Shown: positions 7,279 through 13,948, counted from the stretch's first letter. The stretch is DNA of 14,324 bases from Streptomycetales bacterium (GCA_025361995.1 JANYIP010000374.1:1-14324), one strand, 5' to 3'. Notes: a model not told the origin generated them from the sequence alone. Translations and numbers: made by a program.

Positions 7279-8093
7279 AGGATTCCGCTGTACCAGTCAG
7301 CGATCCGCTGGCCGTAGAAGATCGCGAGGAAGGTCCCGAGGATCATGTAGGGCCCGTACGGGATCTTGGTCTTGCGCCCCGCGCGACCGGCCAGCATGAG
7401 GCCGGCGCCGATCAGACCACCCAGCAGGAAGCCGAGGAAGCCACCCACGACGAGCGATCCCCAGCCGAGCCAGCCCAGGTACATCCCCAGCACGCCGGCG
7501 AGCTTGACGTCGCCCCAGCCCATGCCGCGCGGGTAGATGAACACCAGCAGCAGGTAGAAGGCCCAGAGCAGCACGCCGCCGCCCGCAACTCGCTCCAGGG
7601 TGTGCCAGTCGTGCTCCAGCGCCGCAGCACCACCCAGCAGGACTCCTGCGACGGCGTACGAGGGCTTGACGATGACGTCCGGCAACCGCTGGGTGTCGAT
7701 GTCGATCGCGGCCAGAGCGATGCCGACGCCGCCGAGGTAGACGAACGCGGGCAGTTCCCAGCTCCAGCCGAAGTGCGCCGCCATCAGGCCGAACACGACG
7801 GCGGTCAGCGCCTCAACGACGGGGTACCGGACGCTGATGGGCTCCTGGCAGGTACGGCACTTGCCCCGCAGCACCAGCCAGCTGACCACCGGGATGTTGT
7901 CGTACTCCGCAAGCTGGGTGCCGCAGCCCGGGCAGCGCGACCTCGGCCGCACGACGGACTCGCCCTTCGGGACGCGGTAGATGACCACGTTGAGGAACGA
8001 GCCCACGAACAGCCCGAACAGGGCGACGAGGACGATCAGCATCGGCTGCAGAGACTGCAGAGTGTCAGTCGGCACAGTTGGATCATTCGGCAC
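7269..8093 (-). CDS. pilD: Prepilin peptidase / N-methyltransferase (A24 family)
   Basis: This membrane aspartyl protease removes the prepilin leader after Gly and methylates the new N-terminus. The 274-residue protein has the bifunctional layout: GSFLNVVIYR (31-40), a zinc-binding cytoplasmic domain with CPGC (54-57) and CRTC (79-82), then several membrane helices with the two catalytic aspartates, Asp131 (IDIDTQRLPD) and Asp195 in GMGWGDVKL (190-198). The start GTG 8093 is uncertain, with no clear ribosome binding site; GTG 8075 and ATG 8042 are alternatives that keep the whole first helix. Its place after the minor pilins (66 nt) puts it in the same unit as its substrates. Confidence 0.94.
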   Translation of the reverse strand: MPNDPTVPTDTLQSLQPMLIVLVALFGLFVGSFLNVVIYRVPKGESVVRPRSRCPGCGTQLAEYDNIPVVSWLVLRGKCRTCQEPISVRYPVVEALTAVVFGLMAAHFGWSWELPAFVYLGGVGIALAAIDIDTQRLPDVIVKPSYAVAGVLLGGAAALEHDWHTLERVAGGGVLLWAFYLLLVFIYPRGMGWGDVKLAGVLGMYLGWLGWGSLVVGGFLGFLLGGLIGAGLMLAGRAGRKTKIPYGPYMILGTFLAIFYGQRIADWYSGILGR

Positions 8094-8159
8094 GGCACGC
8101 AGGACACCGTAGGGCTACGGCGCCGGCGATCTGCGCCAACAGCCAACACTGCACGGCCC

Positions 8160-9836
8160 TCAGTAGGCGGCCTTCAGCTCACCGGTCGTCTTGGCACCCC
8201 AGACCGCGTTGGTCCACTGCGGGAAGTACGGCGGTGCGGCGAAGGTGAGCCGGGAGTCATAGCCGTAGTCCTTGATGTAGCCCGTGCTGGCGCCGCCGCC
8301 GGTGCCGACGATGCCGCGCCAGCGCTGGGCGATGGAGCCACGTACGTGCAGGGTGCCCAGCGGGTCGCCCTGGTTGTACGACTGCACCCAGAAGCTGTGC
8401 TGGAGCGTCTGGATCGACGCGTAGATCCAGCGGTCGGCGATCGAGGTGAGCTCGTTGCCGTTGTTGTCCACCGGGTGGTAGTTGACCACCGAGTTGCTGG
8501 CGACCAAGCCGAGCATGTCGGTTCCGGTCGGCGCAGCCCCCGCGGTCGTCGTCGACAGGAGCAGGTCACCGGTGATGATCACGTTGTTCTGCGCCGCTAC
8601 CGTCACCCGACCCTTGAGGGTGCCCTGGATGTAGACGTTGCCTTGGCCGCAGTAGAAGGTCGACTGGGTGAAGTTGACGTCGCCCGCGAGCGGGATGTTG
8701 TCGCCGATCTGGCCGGTCGTGCACTTGGACTGCGTCGCGCCGTTGGCCACGTAGATGGTCTGGTCGGTGGGTACCGGGACCGTCTGGGAGCCGGACCCGA
8801 AGGCCGACGGGGTGCCGCAGCCGACCCCGACGCTGGTCCCGACGCTGCCCTTGCTCCAGACTGTCATGGTGCCGTCGGAGTTGAACTTGATCCGGGTGTC
8901 GCCGGTGTAGTCGCAGCCGGGGTAGGCCGCGAATGTCGCGCTGTTGTCCTGGAGGTTCAGCGGTCCGGCGTACGTCGGCGGGTTGCCGTTGAAGTTCGGG
9001 CTCGCGCTGGTGCTCCGCCAGCAGCTGGCGTAGTCGTTCCCGGCGACCGCCGTCTTGCAGCCCGGGTCGGAGGTCTCGTACCCCTTCTTGAAAGTGGGCG
9101 AGCCGCTCACCAGCGGGGTGTCGTTGAAGTGCACGGCGCCGTCCAGGGTGTCACCCTGGATGAAGGTGATCTCCACGCAGGGCGACCCGTTGGGGTTGCC
9201 CCGTCCGCCCTGCCAGTAGTAGGTCGCGCTGGTCGGACCGGCCTTACCGCAGGTGTTGGACGGGGCACCGGACGGGTAGGCCGTGGTGTTCGCGGGGTCG
9301 CCGTCCTCGAAGTCCGTGTAGTACAGGAACTGGGTCGACCCACCGCGGGAGACCAGGACCTGGACGGTGCGGTCCACGTTGCGCATCCGGCCGGTCGAGG
9401 TGACCCGGATGGTCCCCTGGCTCGCGATGGTGCTGGCGTCCACGTCGTAGTGGAACAGGCCCTGGAGCGGCTGGTTCGGCACGACGTTCTGCCATCCTGC
9501 GGCGGTCGAGGACGTCCAGCCGCAGGTGTTGGTCCCGGTCTTCGGGCCCTTGAGCGCGGGGTTGGTGCAGTCGACGGTGGTGTAGTACGAGTCGTTCTGG
9601 TTCAGCCGGGCCACGTAGTCGTCGACGCCGGCCTGGGCTGCGGCGAGCGCAGCGTTCCAGTCCTGGTCGTGCCGGGCCTGCGGCTGGGCCTGCAGGGCGT
9701 AGCCGAGCGCTGCCGTGACCAGCAGGCTCAGCACGGTGATCGAAGCCATCACCATGATCATGGCGATGCCGGCCTCGTCGCGGCCCCGCAGCCGCAGCCG
9801 CCGGGCGATCCGTCGGTACATCTTGTCCCCCGTCAC
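8160..9836 (-). CDS. Large PilX-like minor pilin, possible tip protein
   Basis: A 558-residue secreted protein with a basic N-terminus and a class III-like signal EAG|IAMIMVMASITV: cleavage after Gly23 and one membrane helix (about 24-46). Next comes AAAQAGVDDYVARL, a pattern typical of the PilX N-terminal domain. Position +5 of the mature protein is Met, not Glu, as in fibre-tip proteins such as PilX and GspK. The rest is a large Gly/Thr/Asn-rich domain with many cysteines (for example 90, 105, 196, 220, 260, 272). The stretch VYIQGTLKGRVTVAAQNNVI, followed by ITGDLLL, suggests a beta-helix. GTG 9836 overlaps the pilW-like stop (GTGA); ATG 9821, preceded by GGGGGA, is an equally good start. 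A tip adhesin role is inference. Confidence 0.72.
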   Translation of the reverse strand: MTGDKMYRRIARRLRLRGRDEAGIAMIMVMASITVLSLLVTAALGYALQAQPQARHDQDWNAALAAAQAGVDDYVARLNQNDSYYTTVDCTNPALKGPKTGTNTCGWTSSTAAGWQNVVPNQPLQGLFHYDVDASTIASQGTIRVTSTGRMRNVDRTVQVLVSRGGSTQFLYYTDFEDGDPANTTAYPSGAPSNTCGKAGPTSATYYWQGGRGNPNGSPCVEITFIQGDTLDGAVHFNDTPLVSGSPTFKKGYETSDPGCKTAVAGNDYASCWRSTSASPNFNGNPPTYAGPLNLQDNSATFAAYPGCDYTGDTRIKFNSDGTMTVWSKGSVGTSVGVGCGTPSAFGSGSQTVPVPTDQTIYVANGATQSKCTTGQIGDNIPLAGDVNFTQSTFYCGQGNVYIQGTLKGRVTVAAQNNVIITGDLLLSTTTAGAAPTGTDMLGLVASNSVVNYHPVDNNGNELTSIADRWIYASIQTLQHSFWVQSYNQGDPLGTLHVRGSIAQRWRGIVGTGGGASTGYIKDYGYDSRLTFAAPPYFPQWTNAVWGAKTTGELKAAY

Positions 9837-10543
9837 GGGCTCGAGGTGGCGATGGCCACCGCATCAGCGTTCGGCAGCGTGACCCGCTCGTAGAGGGTCG
9901 TCGCCTGGATGGTCGAGGTGGCCGAGGACTTGACCTGGACGACGACGTCCACGCTGTCCACCGCCGCCAGGTCTGCCGCTGTCAAGGTGGCGTCGGTGAT
10001 CGTCGCGCCGCTCTTGGTGTAGTAGGTGAACATCGCCAGCGTCGTCGAGACGTTGCGCGCCAGCACCCGGGTGACCGCGCAGGTCGTGCAGTTGTACGTG
10101 TAGTTGTAGTTGCCGACAGTGTGCGCGTCCGGCGGCTGGATCTTCTCCGTCAGCGTGCCGGCCGCATCCACCGCGTAGCTCACCTGGCTCGGGCCGGTGA
10201 TGTTCGCGTCGTTGTTGATGTTGGCGTAGAACTGCACCGAGGTCTTGGTGCCCTGGATGAAGGCAGCAGCGCCGGAGCTGAGCCCGGTCGCGCTCAGCTG
10301 GGACGGCAGGACCGCGGTCCGCAGCACCTTGGTGAGCGAGCTGATCGCCACGTTGGCCTGCGAAGTCTGGTCGACCCGCTGGCCCGAACCGGTCACCGTC
10401 TTCTGCGTGAGGATCAACGTCGTCTGGACCATGGCGAGGACGATGCCGAGGATCCCGACCACCACCACCATCTCCATCAGCGTGTACCCGCTGTCACCCG
10501 GGTTCTCGTCCGTGCCGTGCACCGTGCGCCAGCTGTTCCTCAT
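9833..10543 (-). CDS. PilW-like minor pilin
   Basis: The 236-residue protein has a prepilin leader ending in DSG|YTLMEMVVVVGILGIVL, with Gly19 before the cleavage site, Glu at +5 (residue 24) and a hydrophobic helix to about residue 41. The globular part has the length and QTSQANVAISSLTKVLRTA helix pattern of PilW/PulJ-type minor pilins, with one CTTC pair that could be a disulfide. I start it at ATG 10543, which overlaps the pilV-like stop by 4 bases (ATGA). Reading further upstream only gives pilV sequence in the wrong frame. It sits between the PilV- and PilX-like genes, the usual order of pilus-priming minor pilins. Confidence 0.8.
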   Translation of the reverse strand: MRNSWRTVHGTDENPGDSGYTLMEMVVVVGILGIVLAMVQTTLILTQKTVTGSGQRVDQTSQANVAISSLTKVLRTAVLPSQLSATGLSSGAAAFIQGTKTSVQFYANINNDANITGPSQVSYAVDAAGTLTEKIQPPDAHTVGNYNYTYNCTTCAVTRVLARNVSTTLAMFTYYTKSGATITDATLTAADLAAVDSVDVVVQVKSSATSTIQATTLYERVTLPNADAVAIATSSP

Positions 10544-11898
10544 GTGGTGACCACCGCGATCGTCGTCGTGCCGCTCGTCGGGAGCAGGACGGGGGTGGTC
10601 GGCCAGGACCCGACTGGGGACTTGCCGCTCACCTTGATCGTCCACGCGCCGGCAGGCAGCGAAGTAGCCAGGACGCCGAGAGCATTGGTGACCCCCAGGG
10701 TCAACGGGTTCTCGGGACTTGCACAGTTGGCCGTGTTGCTCGGGGTGGCCGTCACCGTGACGCCGCTCTGCACCAGGCCGGTGAGGAGCGTCTTGGTGAC
10801 CGTGATCGTGACCGGGGCCAGAGTGACCGTCGACGAACCGGTGGCGCCGGCCGCCACGATCACGGCCGCCGTGCGGCTCCCGCCGGACGCGGCTGGGTCG
10901 GCCTGGGTGCAGGAGCCGGCCCACGAGGTGTAGCCGTCGGTCAGGTACGGCCACAGGCTTCCGACCGTGGTGGTCGCCGAGCTCGCCGTGACGTACTTGA
11001 AGCCGGCCGGCTGCAGGCCCGTGTTGGCCAGCGTGATCTGCGGCCAGGTGGTCGGGAGCGCGTAGCCGGTCGTCGTCTTCATGGTGACGTTCAGCGTCGC
11101 GGCCTGGTCGTAGTTGAAGCTGAGCTGCGACAGCGAGCTCGCGGTCAGGGCCACCGACTTGCTGGCGGACTGGTTGCCGTAGTTGTCGACGTAGCCAAGC
11201 TGGTTCAGGGTCGCGGTGTAGGTGCCCGTGACGGTGGACGCGAACACCGCGCAGCCGTCTGAGGCCGTGGTGTCGGTGAACGTCCCGCCAGGACCGGTGA
11301 GCGTGACGAGCTGCCCGGGCGCCGCAGCGCCGTTGGCGGCGAGGACCTTCACCGAGACGAAGCCGGTGGTGGAGTTCAAGGTGTTCTTCGGCGGCGTCAG
11401 GATCGTGGTCGACATCACCGGCTGCACACCGCTCATCTGCGGCCAGGTCACCGTGACCTGCACCTCCAGGCTCGGGTAGGTCACGCCGGCGCCGCCGTCG
11501 CACGGGCTCTGGCCAGAGCCAGCCGGCAGCCACTCGATGTTCCGTGTGACGGTGTAGGGGGTGTTGTCCACCACCAGCGGCTGGCCGACGATCCCGCCGG
11601 GCAGCGGGTTGCCGTTGACGACCTGGGTGGTGGCGGCCACCGTGGAGGGACCACTGGCCGACCCGGTGAAGGTGTTGCGGGTGATCTCGAGCTCGCGGGC
11701 GGCGAGGTCGGATGCGGCAACCCGGTTGCGGTCGCTCCTCGTCGTCGTGAGGGCACCGGTTAGTCCGGCGACCGTCCCGGCCGCGACGATGGCGAAGATG
11801 ACGAGCGCCATCATGAGCTCGATGAGCGTCATGCCGGCGTCAGAAGGTGCTTCCGTACGCCCCACCGCGGCGCAGCGCGCCCGCAGAAACTTCCCCAT
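10540..11898 (-). CDS. PilV-like minor pilin with appended Ig-like domains
   Basis: A 452-residue prepilin-like protein. The leader ends in DAG|MTLIELMMALVIFAIVAAG (cleavage after Gly22, Glu27 at +5). Residues about 23-168 resemble a PilV/GspI-type minor pilin. The rest is unusually long: residues about 178-265 (VSVKVLAANGAAAPGQLVTL and following) look like a CnaB or carboxypeptidase-regulatory beta-sandwich, and about 360-450 hold a second similar module, both with the pattern of a variable loop followed by a GTYTATL- or GAWTIKV-type strand. These could extend the fibre tip or bind surfaces. ATG 11898 has AAGG 5 nt upstream. It is first in a pilV-pilW-pilX-like overlapping operon with pilD. 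Confidence 0.75.
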   Translation of the reverse strand: MGKFLRARCAAVGRTEAPSDAGMTLIELMMALVIFAIVAAGTVAGLTGALTTTRSDRNRVAASDLAARELEITRNTFTGSASGPSTVAATTQVVNGNPLPGGIVGQPLVVDNTPYTVTRNIEWLPAGSGQSPCDGGAGVTYPSLEVQVTVTWPQMSGVQPVMSTTILTPPKNTLNSTTGFVSVKVLAANGAAAPGQLVTLTGPGGTFTDTTASDGCAVFASTVTGTYTATLNQLGYVDNYGNQSASKSVALTASSLSQLSFNYDQAATLNVTMKTTTGYALPTTWPQITLANTGLQPAGFKYVTASSATTTVGSLWPYLTDGYTSWAGSCTQADPAASGGSRTAAVIVAAGATGSSTVTLAPVTITVTKTLLTGLVQSGVTVTATPSNTANCASPENPLTLGVTNALGVLATSLPAGAWTIKVSGKSPVGSWPTTPVLLPTSGTTTIAVVTT

Positions 11899-11905
11899 GT
11901 CAGCC

Positions 11906-11934
11906 TTATCGGGTTTGGGAACGGTCGACTTGAA
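11906..11934 (-). promoter_or_regulatory. Sigma28-like promoter of the minor-pilin operon
   Basis: TTCAA (11934-11930), a 16-nt spacer and CCCGATAA (11913-11906) on the minus strand. Only 7 nt separate the -10 element from the pilV-like ATG, so the transcript would be leaderless or nearly so, or a different start is used. Spacer length matches the other three candidate promoters. Confidence 0.55.
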
Positions 11935-11977
11935 CGACGGCTCGGTCGGGTGTGAGTTCAGTACGTGGTCGACGGGT

Positions 11978-12013
11978 CCGGTGCCTCCGGGAATCTCGTC
12001 CGGGAGGCACCGG
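11978..12013 (-). terminator. Terminator of the third pilin gene
   Basis: Perfect 11-bp arms (11978-11988 and 12003-12013), continued by 3 more pairs after one mismatch, with a 6-nt loop. It lies 11 nt after the pilA stop at 12025. No U-tract follows. Confidence 0.75.
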
Positions 12014-12024
12014 CCCAGCCGGTC

Positions 12025-12474
12025 TCAGCCAGTGCGCTGGGACCCGGCGGTGCCGCTGGTGGTCACCGGGCATGCTGACGCCGACGCCGGCTGGATGCCA
12101 CCGGCCGCGCTGTCGTACCAGATGGTGCGGTTGGACCCCAGGTTGTGCGCCGAGAGGCAGTAGCCGCTCGGGCTGTAGTAGACGATCGTCATGACGTCAC
12201 GCTTGCTCGGGAGAAGCACTTCGCCGTCAGCGTCGAGCGCCGTGAGGTCGGCATAAGTGCTGGTGTTGGCGAAGTACGTCTCCTCGAACTCCGCGAGCAC
12301 GCGCACGTCAGACTTCGCGGCAGCGTCGTAGGCCCTTTGACGTTGGTTCAAGTAGACCGGGATGGCGATCGCGGCAAGGATGCCAATGATGATGATCACG
12401 ACCAGCAGCTCGATCAGGGTGAAACCTTCGTCGTCGGGCCGGAGCTTCGATCTTCGAAGCAGGTGTCCGGCCAT
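12025..12474 (-). CDS. pilA: Type IV pilin, divergent third copy
   Basis: A 149-residue prepilin: basic leader MAGHLLRRSKLRPDDEG, cleavage after Gly17, mature start FTLIELLVVI with Glu22 at +5, and a long hydrophobic helix continuing to IPVYLNQRQRAYDAA. The globular domain differs strongly from the two upstream pilins but shares a C-terminal pattern: GYCL, WYDS, GG.QP and a last cysteine (Cys106 and Cys135 probably form the D-region disulfide). It is shorter than them by 4 residues and has its own promoter and terminator, with AAGGAG 7 nt before the ATG. It could be a second shaft pilin or a minor pilin used under other conditions. Confidence 0.9.
   Translation of the reverse strand: MAGHLLRRSKLRPDDEGFTLIELLVVIIIIGILAAIAIPVYLNQRQRAYDAAAKSDVRVLAEFEETYFANTSTYADLTALDADGEVLLPSKRDVMTIVYYSPSGYCLSAHNLGSNRTIWYDSAAGGIQPASASACPVTTSGTAGSQRTG
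12444..12460 (-). repeat. Small perfect inverted repeat in the pilin start region
   Basis: GCTTCGA and TCGAAGC (7-bp arms, 3-nt loop) lie about 14-31 nt inside the coding region of the third pilin. A hairpin here could affect early translation; it may also be chance. Confidence 0.5.
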
Positions 12475-12501
12475 CTTGAGTCTCCTTCCCTTGCTTGGTG
12501 G

Positions 12502-12530
12502 TCATCGGCCGGTCCCGGACCTCAACTGAG
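12502..12530 (-). promoter_or_regulatory. Sigma28-like promoter of the third pilin gene
   Basis: CTCAG (12530-12526), a 16-nt spacer and GCCGATGA (12509-12502) on the minus strand, leaving 27 nt to the ATG, enough for a short leader with AAGGAG at 12487-12482. The -35 overlaps a small palindrome CCTCA/TGAGG. Confidence 0.58.
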
Positions 12531-12572
12531 GCCCGTTCGGACGAATTCATCAACTGGTCCTGGGGCACGGCA

Positions 12573-12603
12573 GTGGAGGCCGACCCGCAGGGCCGACCTC
12601 CAC
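12573..12603 (-). terminator. Terminator of the second pilin gene
   Basis: A 12-bp stem (12573-12584 with 12592-12603; two G-U pairs in the transcript) and 7-nt loop, 15 nt after the pilA stop at 12619. No U-run follows. Confidence 0.78.
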
Positions 12604-12618
12604 CGGTGGAGCCACGAG

Positions 12619-13080
12619 CTACTGGACTGTCGTGCTAGGGACCGTCGCAGTGCACATGGCACCGGGCTTGCCCTGCGACGGGGATGCGGCTGTCGCCGGC
12701 CCCGGCTGCAGGCCACCGACAGTCGAGTCGTACCAGAAGTACAGCGAACCAGTAGCGCTGGAGTTCAGGTTGCTGCCCACCAGGCAGTACCCCGTCGCGG
12801 CGAAAGTGCCCTTGATCGAGTTGCCCTGCGAGAACTTGGGGTTCTGGCCGGTGCTCACCTGGACGTAGGTCTGCTGGTCGGTGAAGTACGTCTCCAACGC
12901 CGTTGCGGCTGTCCGGAGGTCGGACTTGATCGAAGCGTCGACTGCCTTCTTCCGCTGGTTCAGGAAGACCGGAATCGCGATCGCGGCCAGAATGCCGATG
13001 ATGATGATGACCACCAGGAGCTCGATGAGGGTGAAACCACCCTCTCGCTCCTCCTGGGCCTTGCGTATCCGGGTGAGCAT
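12619..13080 (-). CDS. pilA: Type IV major pilin, second copy
   Basis: A 153-residue prepilin with leader MLTRIRKAQEEREGG, cleavage after Gly15, mature start FTLIELLVVIIIIGILAAIA with Glu20 at +5, and the usual N-terminal helix to about residue 52. Cys99 and Cys143 probably bridge the C-terminal loop. It differs from the neighbouring copy at 13306-13767 at only 10 of 153 residues (3, 75, 88, 90, 94, 139, 144, 146, 151, 153), mostly in the surface-exposed C-terminal half. I chose ATG 13080 (GGAGG 4 nt upstream) over a start 19 codons upstream that would spoil the prepilin leader. I see no sigma28-like promoter in front of it; it may depend on read-through or an unrecognised promoter. Confidence 0.94.
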   Translation of the reverse strand: MLTRIRKAQEEREGGFTLIELLVVIIIIGILAAIAIPVFLNQRKKAVDASIKSDLRTAATALETYFTDQQTYVQVSTGQNPKFSQGNSIKGTFAATGYCLVGSNLNSSATGSLYFWYDSTVGGLQPGPATAASPSQGKPGAMCTATVPSTTVQ

Positions 13081-13122
13081 GAATCCTCCGTGGATGATCG
13101 TGACGGCTGTGACCGTGACGGG

Positions 13123-13196
13123 GATCCTGGGGCTCACCGGGTGAGCGAAGAAGGATGGCGATGAAAGGAAGTCCGGTGTGCCTTGCCCCCCAGATC
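13123..13196 (-). other. Possible folded leader of the second pilin gene
   Basis: GATCTGGGG (13196-13188) can pair with CCCCAGGATC (13132-13123) apart from one bulge, enclosing a palindrome GCTCACC/GGTGAGC at 13132-13146 and the phrase GGCACACC that also occurs in the riboswitch-like leader of the first pilin. No complete known aptamer is visible. Confidence 0.3.
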
Positions 13197-13237
13197 AGTC
13201 CCGGCGAGCGGTCACCGTTCTCGATCTCGGTCTGGGT

Positions 13238-13285
13238 GCCACTACGGCCCGGTGCAGCGCGAAGGCTGACCCGGGCCGTAGTGGC
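13238..13285 (-). terminator. Strong hairpin terminator of the first pilin gene
   Basis: Perfect 15-bp arms (13238-13252 and 13271-13285), with a further CAGC/GCTG pairing inside the 18-nt centre. It starts 20 nt after the TAA at 13306. No U-tract is present on either side; the stem would act in both directions. Confidence 0.82.
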
Positions 13286-13305
13286 GTTCCTAGCTCGTTG
13301 CGGTG

Positions 13306-13767
13306 TTACAGAACCGGCGTCGAAGGCACGGCCGCGACGCACATGGCACCGGTCTTGCCCTGCGACGGGGAGGCGGCTGTCGCCGGACCCGGCTGCAGGC
13401 CACCAACCGTGGAGTCGTACCAGAAGTACAGCGAACCGGTAGCACTGGAGTTCAGGTTACTGCCGACGAGGCAGTACCCGGTCGCCGTGAAGGTGCCCAG
13501 GATCGTGTTGCCCTGCGAGAACTTGGGGTTCTGGCCGGTGCTCGTCTGGACGTAGGTCTGCTGGTCGGTGAAGTACGTCTCCAGCGCCGTTGCGGCTGTC
13601 CGGAGGTCGGACTTGATCGAAGCGTCGACTGCCTTCTTCCGCTGGTTCAGGAAGACGGGAATCGCGATCGCGGCCAGAATGCCGATGATGATGATGACGA
13701 CCAGGAGCTCGATGAGGGTGAAGCCACCCTCTCGCTCCTCCTGGGCCTTGCGGATGCGTGCGAGCAT
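13306..13767 (-). CDS. pilA: Type IV major pilin, first copy
   Basis: A 153-residue prepilin with leader MLARIRKAQEEREGG, cleavage after Gly15, mature FTLIELLVVI, Glu20 at +5, long N-terminal helix and a Cys99-Cys143 pair. It is the near twin of the next gene. AAGGG lies 8 nt before ATG 13767 (a second AAGGG is at 3 nt). It is the only pilin here with a long leader (about 175 nt from the predicted promoter) and that leader contains a probable cyclic-di-GMP class I riboswitch. It is therefore the likely regulated major subunit of the pilus shaft. Confidence 0.95.
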   Translation of the reverse strand: MLARIRKAQEEREGGFTLIELLVVIIIIGILAAIAIPVFLNQRKKAVDASIKSDLRTAATALETYFTDQQTYVQTSTGQNPKFSQGNTILGTFTATGYCLVGSNLNSSATGSLYFWYDSTVGGLQPGPATAASPSQGKTGAMCVAAVPSTPVL

Positions 13768-13822
13768 CTGCCCTTCCCTTCAGGGATCTTGCATTGATGA
13801 GCCGTGCCGGCAGACCCCCCTG

Positions 13823-13840
13823 GGCCCTCGAACGAGGGCC
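13823..13840 (-). promoter_or_regulatory. Candidate expression-platform hairpin of the pilin riboswitch
   Basis: A perfect 8-bp inverted repeat (GGCCCTCG 13840-13833 with CGAGGGCC 13830-13823 on the minus strand) directly follows the aptamer. Its first four bases are the same GGCC that can close aptamer stem P1, so the two structures exclude each other. It lacks a U-run and ends about 55 nt before the pilin start, so a Rho-dependent or translational effect is as likely as intrinsic termination. Confidence 0.5.
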
Positions 13841-13925
13841 GACCGAGGCAGCTGGGCTGACCTGCACGCCCGCAGGTCCCCTTGCTTTGCGACCCCGCCT
13901 TACGACGGGTGTGCCGTTTCTGGCC
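13837..13925 (-). promoter_or_regulatory. Probable cyclic-di-GMP class I (GEMM) riboswitch aptamer
   Basis: About 89 nt of the pilin leader follow the GEMM-I pattern. A GGCACACC segment opens a 6-bp hairpin (CCCGTC/GGCGGG, 13909-13904 with 13899-13894) capped by GTAA, a GNRA tetraloop. Then come GTCGCAAAGC (core CGCAAAGC at 13891-13884; consensus ACGCAAAGC) and a second hairpin that begins GGGGACCTGC (7-bp stem GACCTGC/GCAGGTC, 13878-13872 with 13865-13859). Last is CAGCCCAGCTGCC, matching the AGC bulge and GYTRCC tail of the family. GGCC at 13925-13922 and 13840-13837, plus GGCA/TGCC inside, can close P1. In GEMM-I the tetraloop docks on the second stem; that stem has an AG bulge before CCC. 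Ligand could also be cGAMP (GEMM-Ib). Recognised by eye only. Confidence 0.68.
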
Positions 13926-13948
13926 TTAGCAGCTCTATGACAAGAGAG

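Larger units (their letters stand above)
12619..13767 (-). repeat. Tandem duplication of the major pilin gene
   Basis: The 462-bp coding sequences 12619-13080 and 13306-13767 are direct repeats at an offset of 687 bp, with about 93% identical products and few silent changes. Similarity stops at the start and stop codons: leaders, ribosome binding sites, last codons and terminators are unrelated. This pattern fits old duplication with coding sequence kept alike by gene conversion. Confidence 0.85.

Noticed and set aside
7602..9893. 763-codon open frame on the plus strand opposite the PilX-like gene and pilD
   Set aside because: Its composition is Arg/Gly/Val/Asp-rich low complexity with no domain motifs, and it is antisense to genes with clear protein signatures. 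Long antisense open frames are expected in high-GC DNA.
9833..11533. Reading the PilW-like gene as a 566-residue protein
   Set aside because: The extra N-terminal part is pilV sequence out of frame. A proper prepilin leader begins at ATG 10543 with an ATGA overlap.
13238..13285. Terminal inverted repeats of a small mobile element between the pilins
   Set aside because: A single hairpin with an 18-nt centre directly after a stop codon, no transposase and no target duplication; a terminator explains it.
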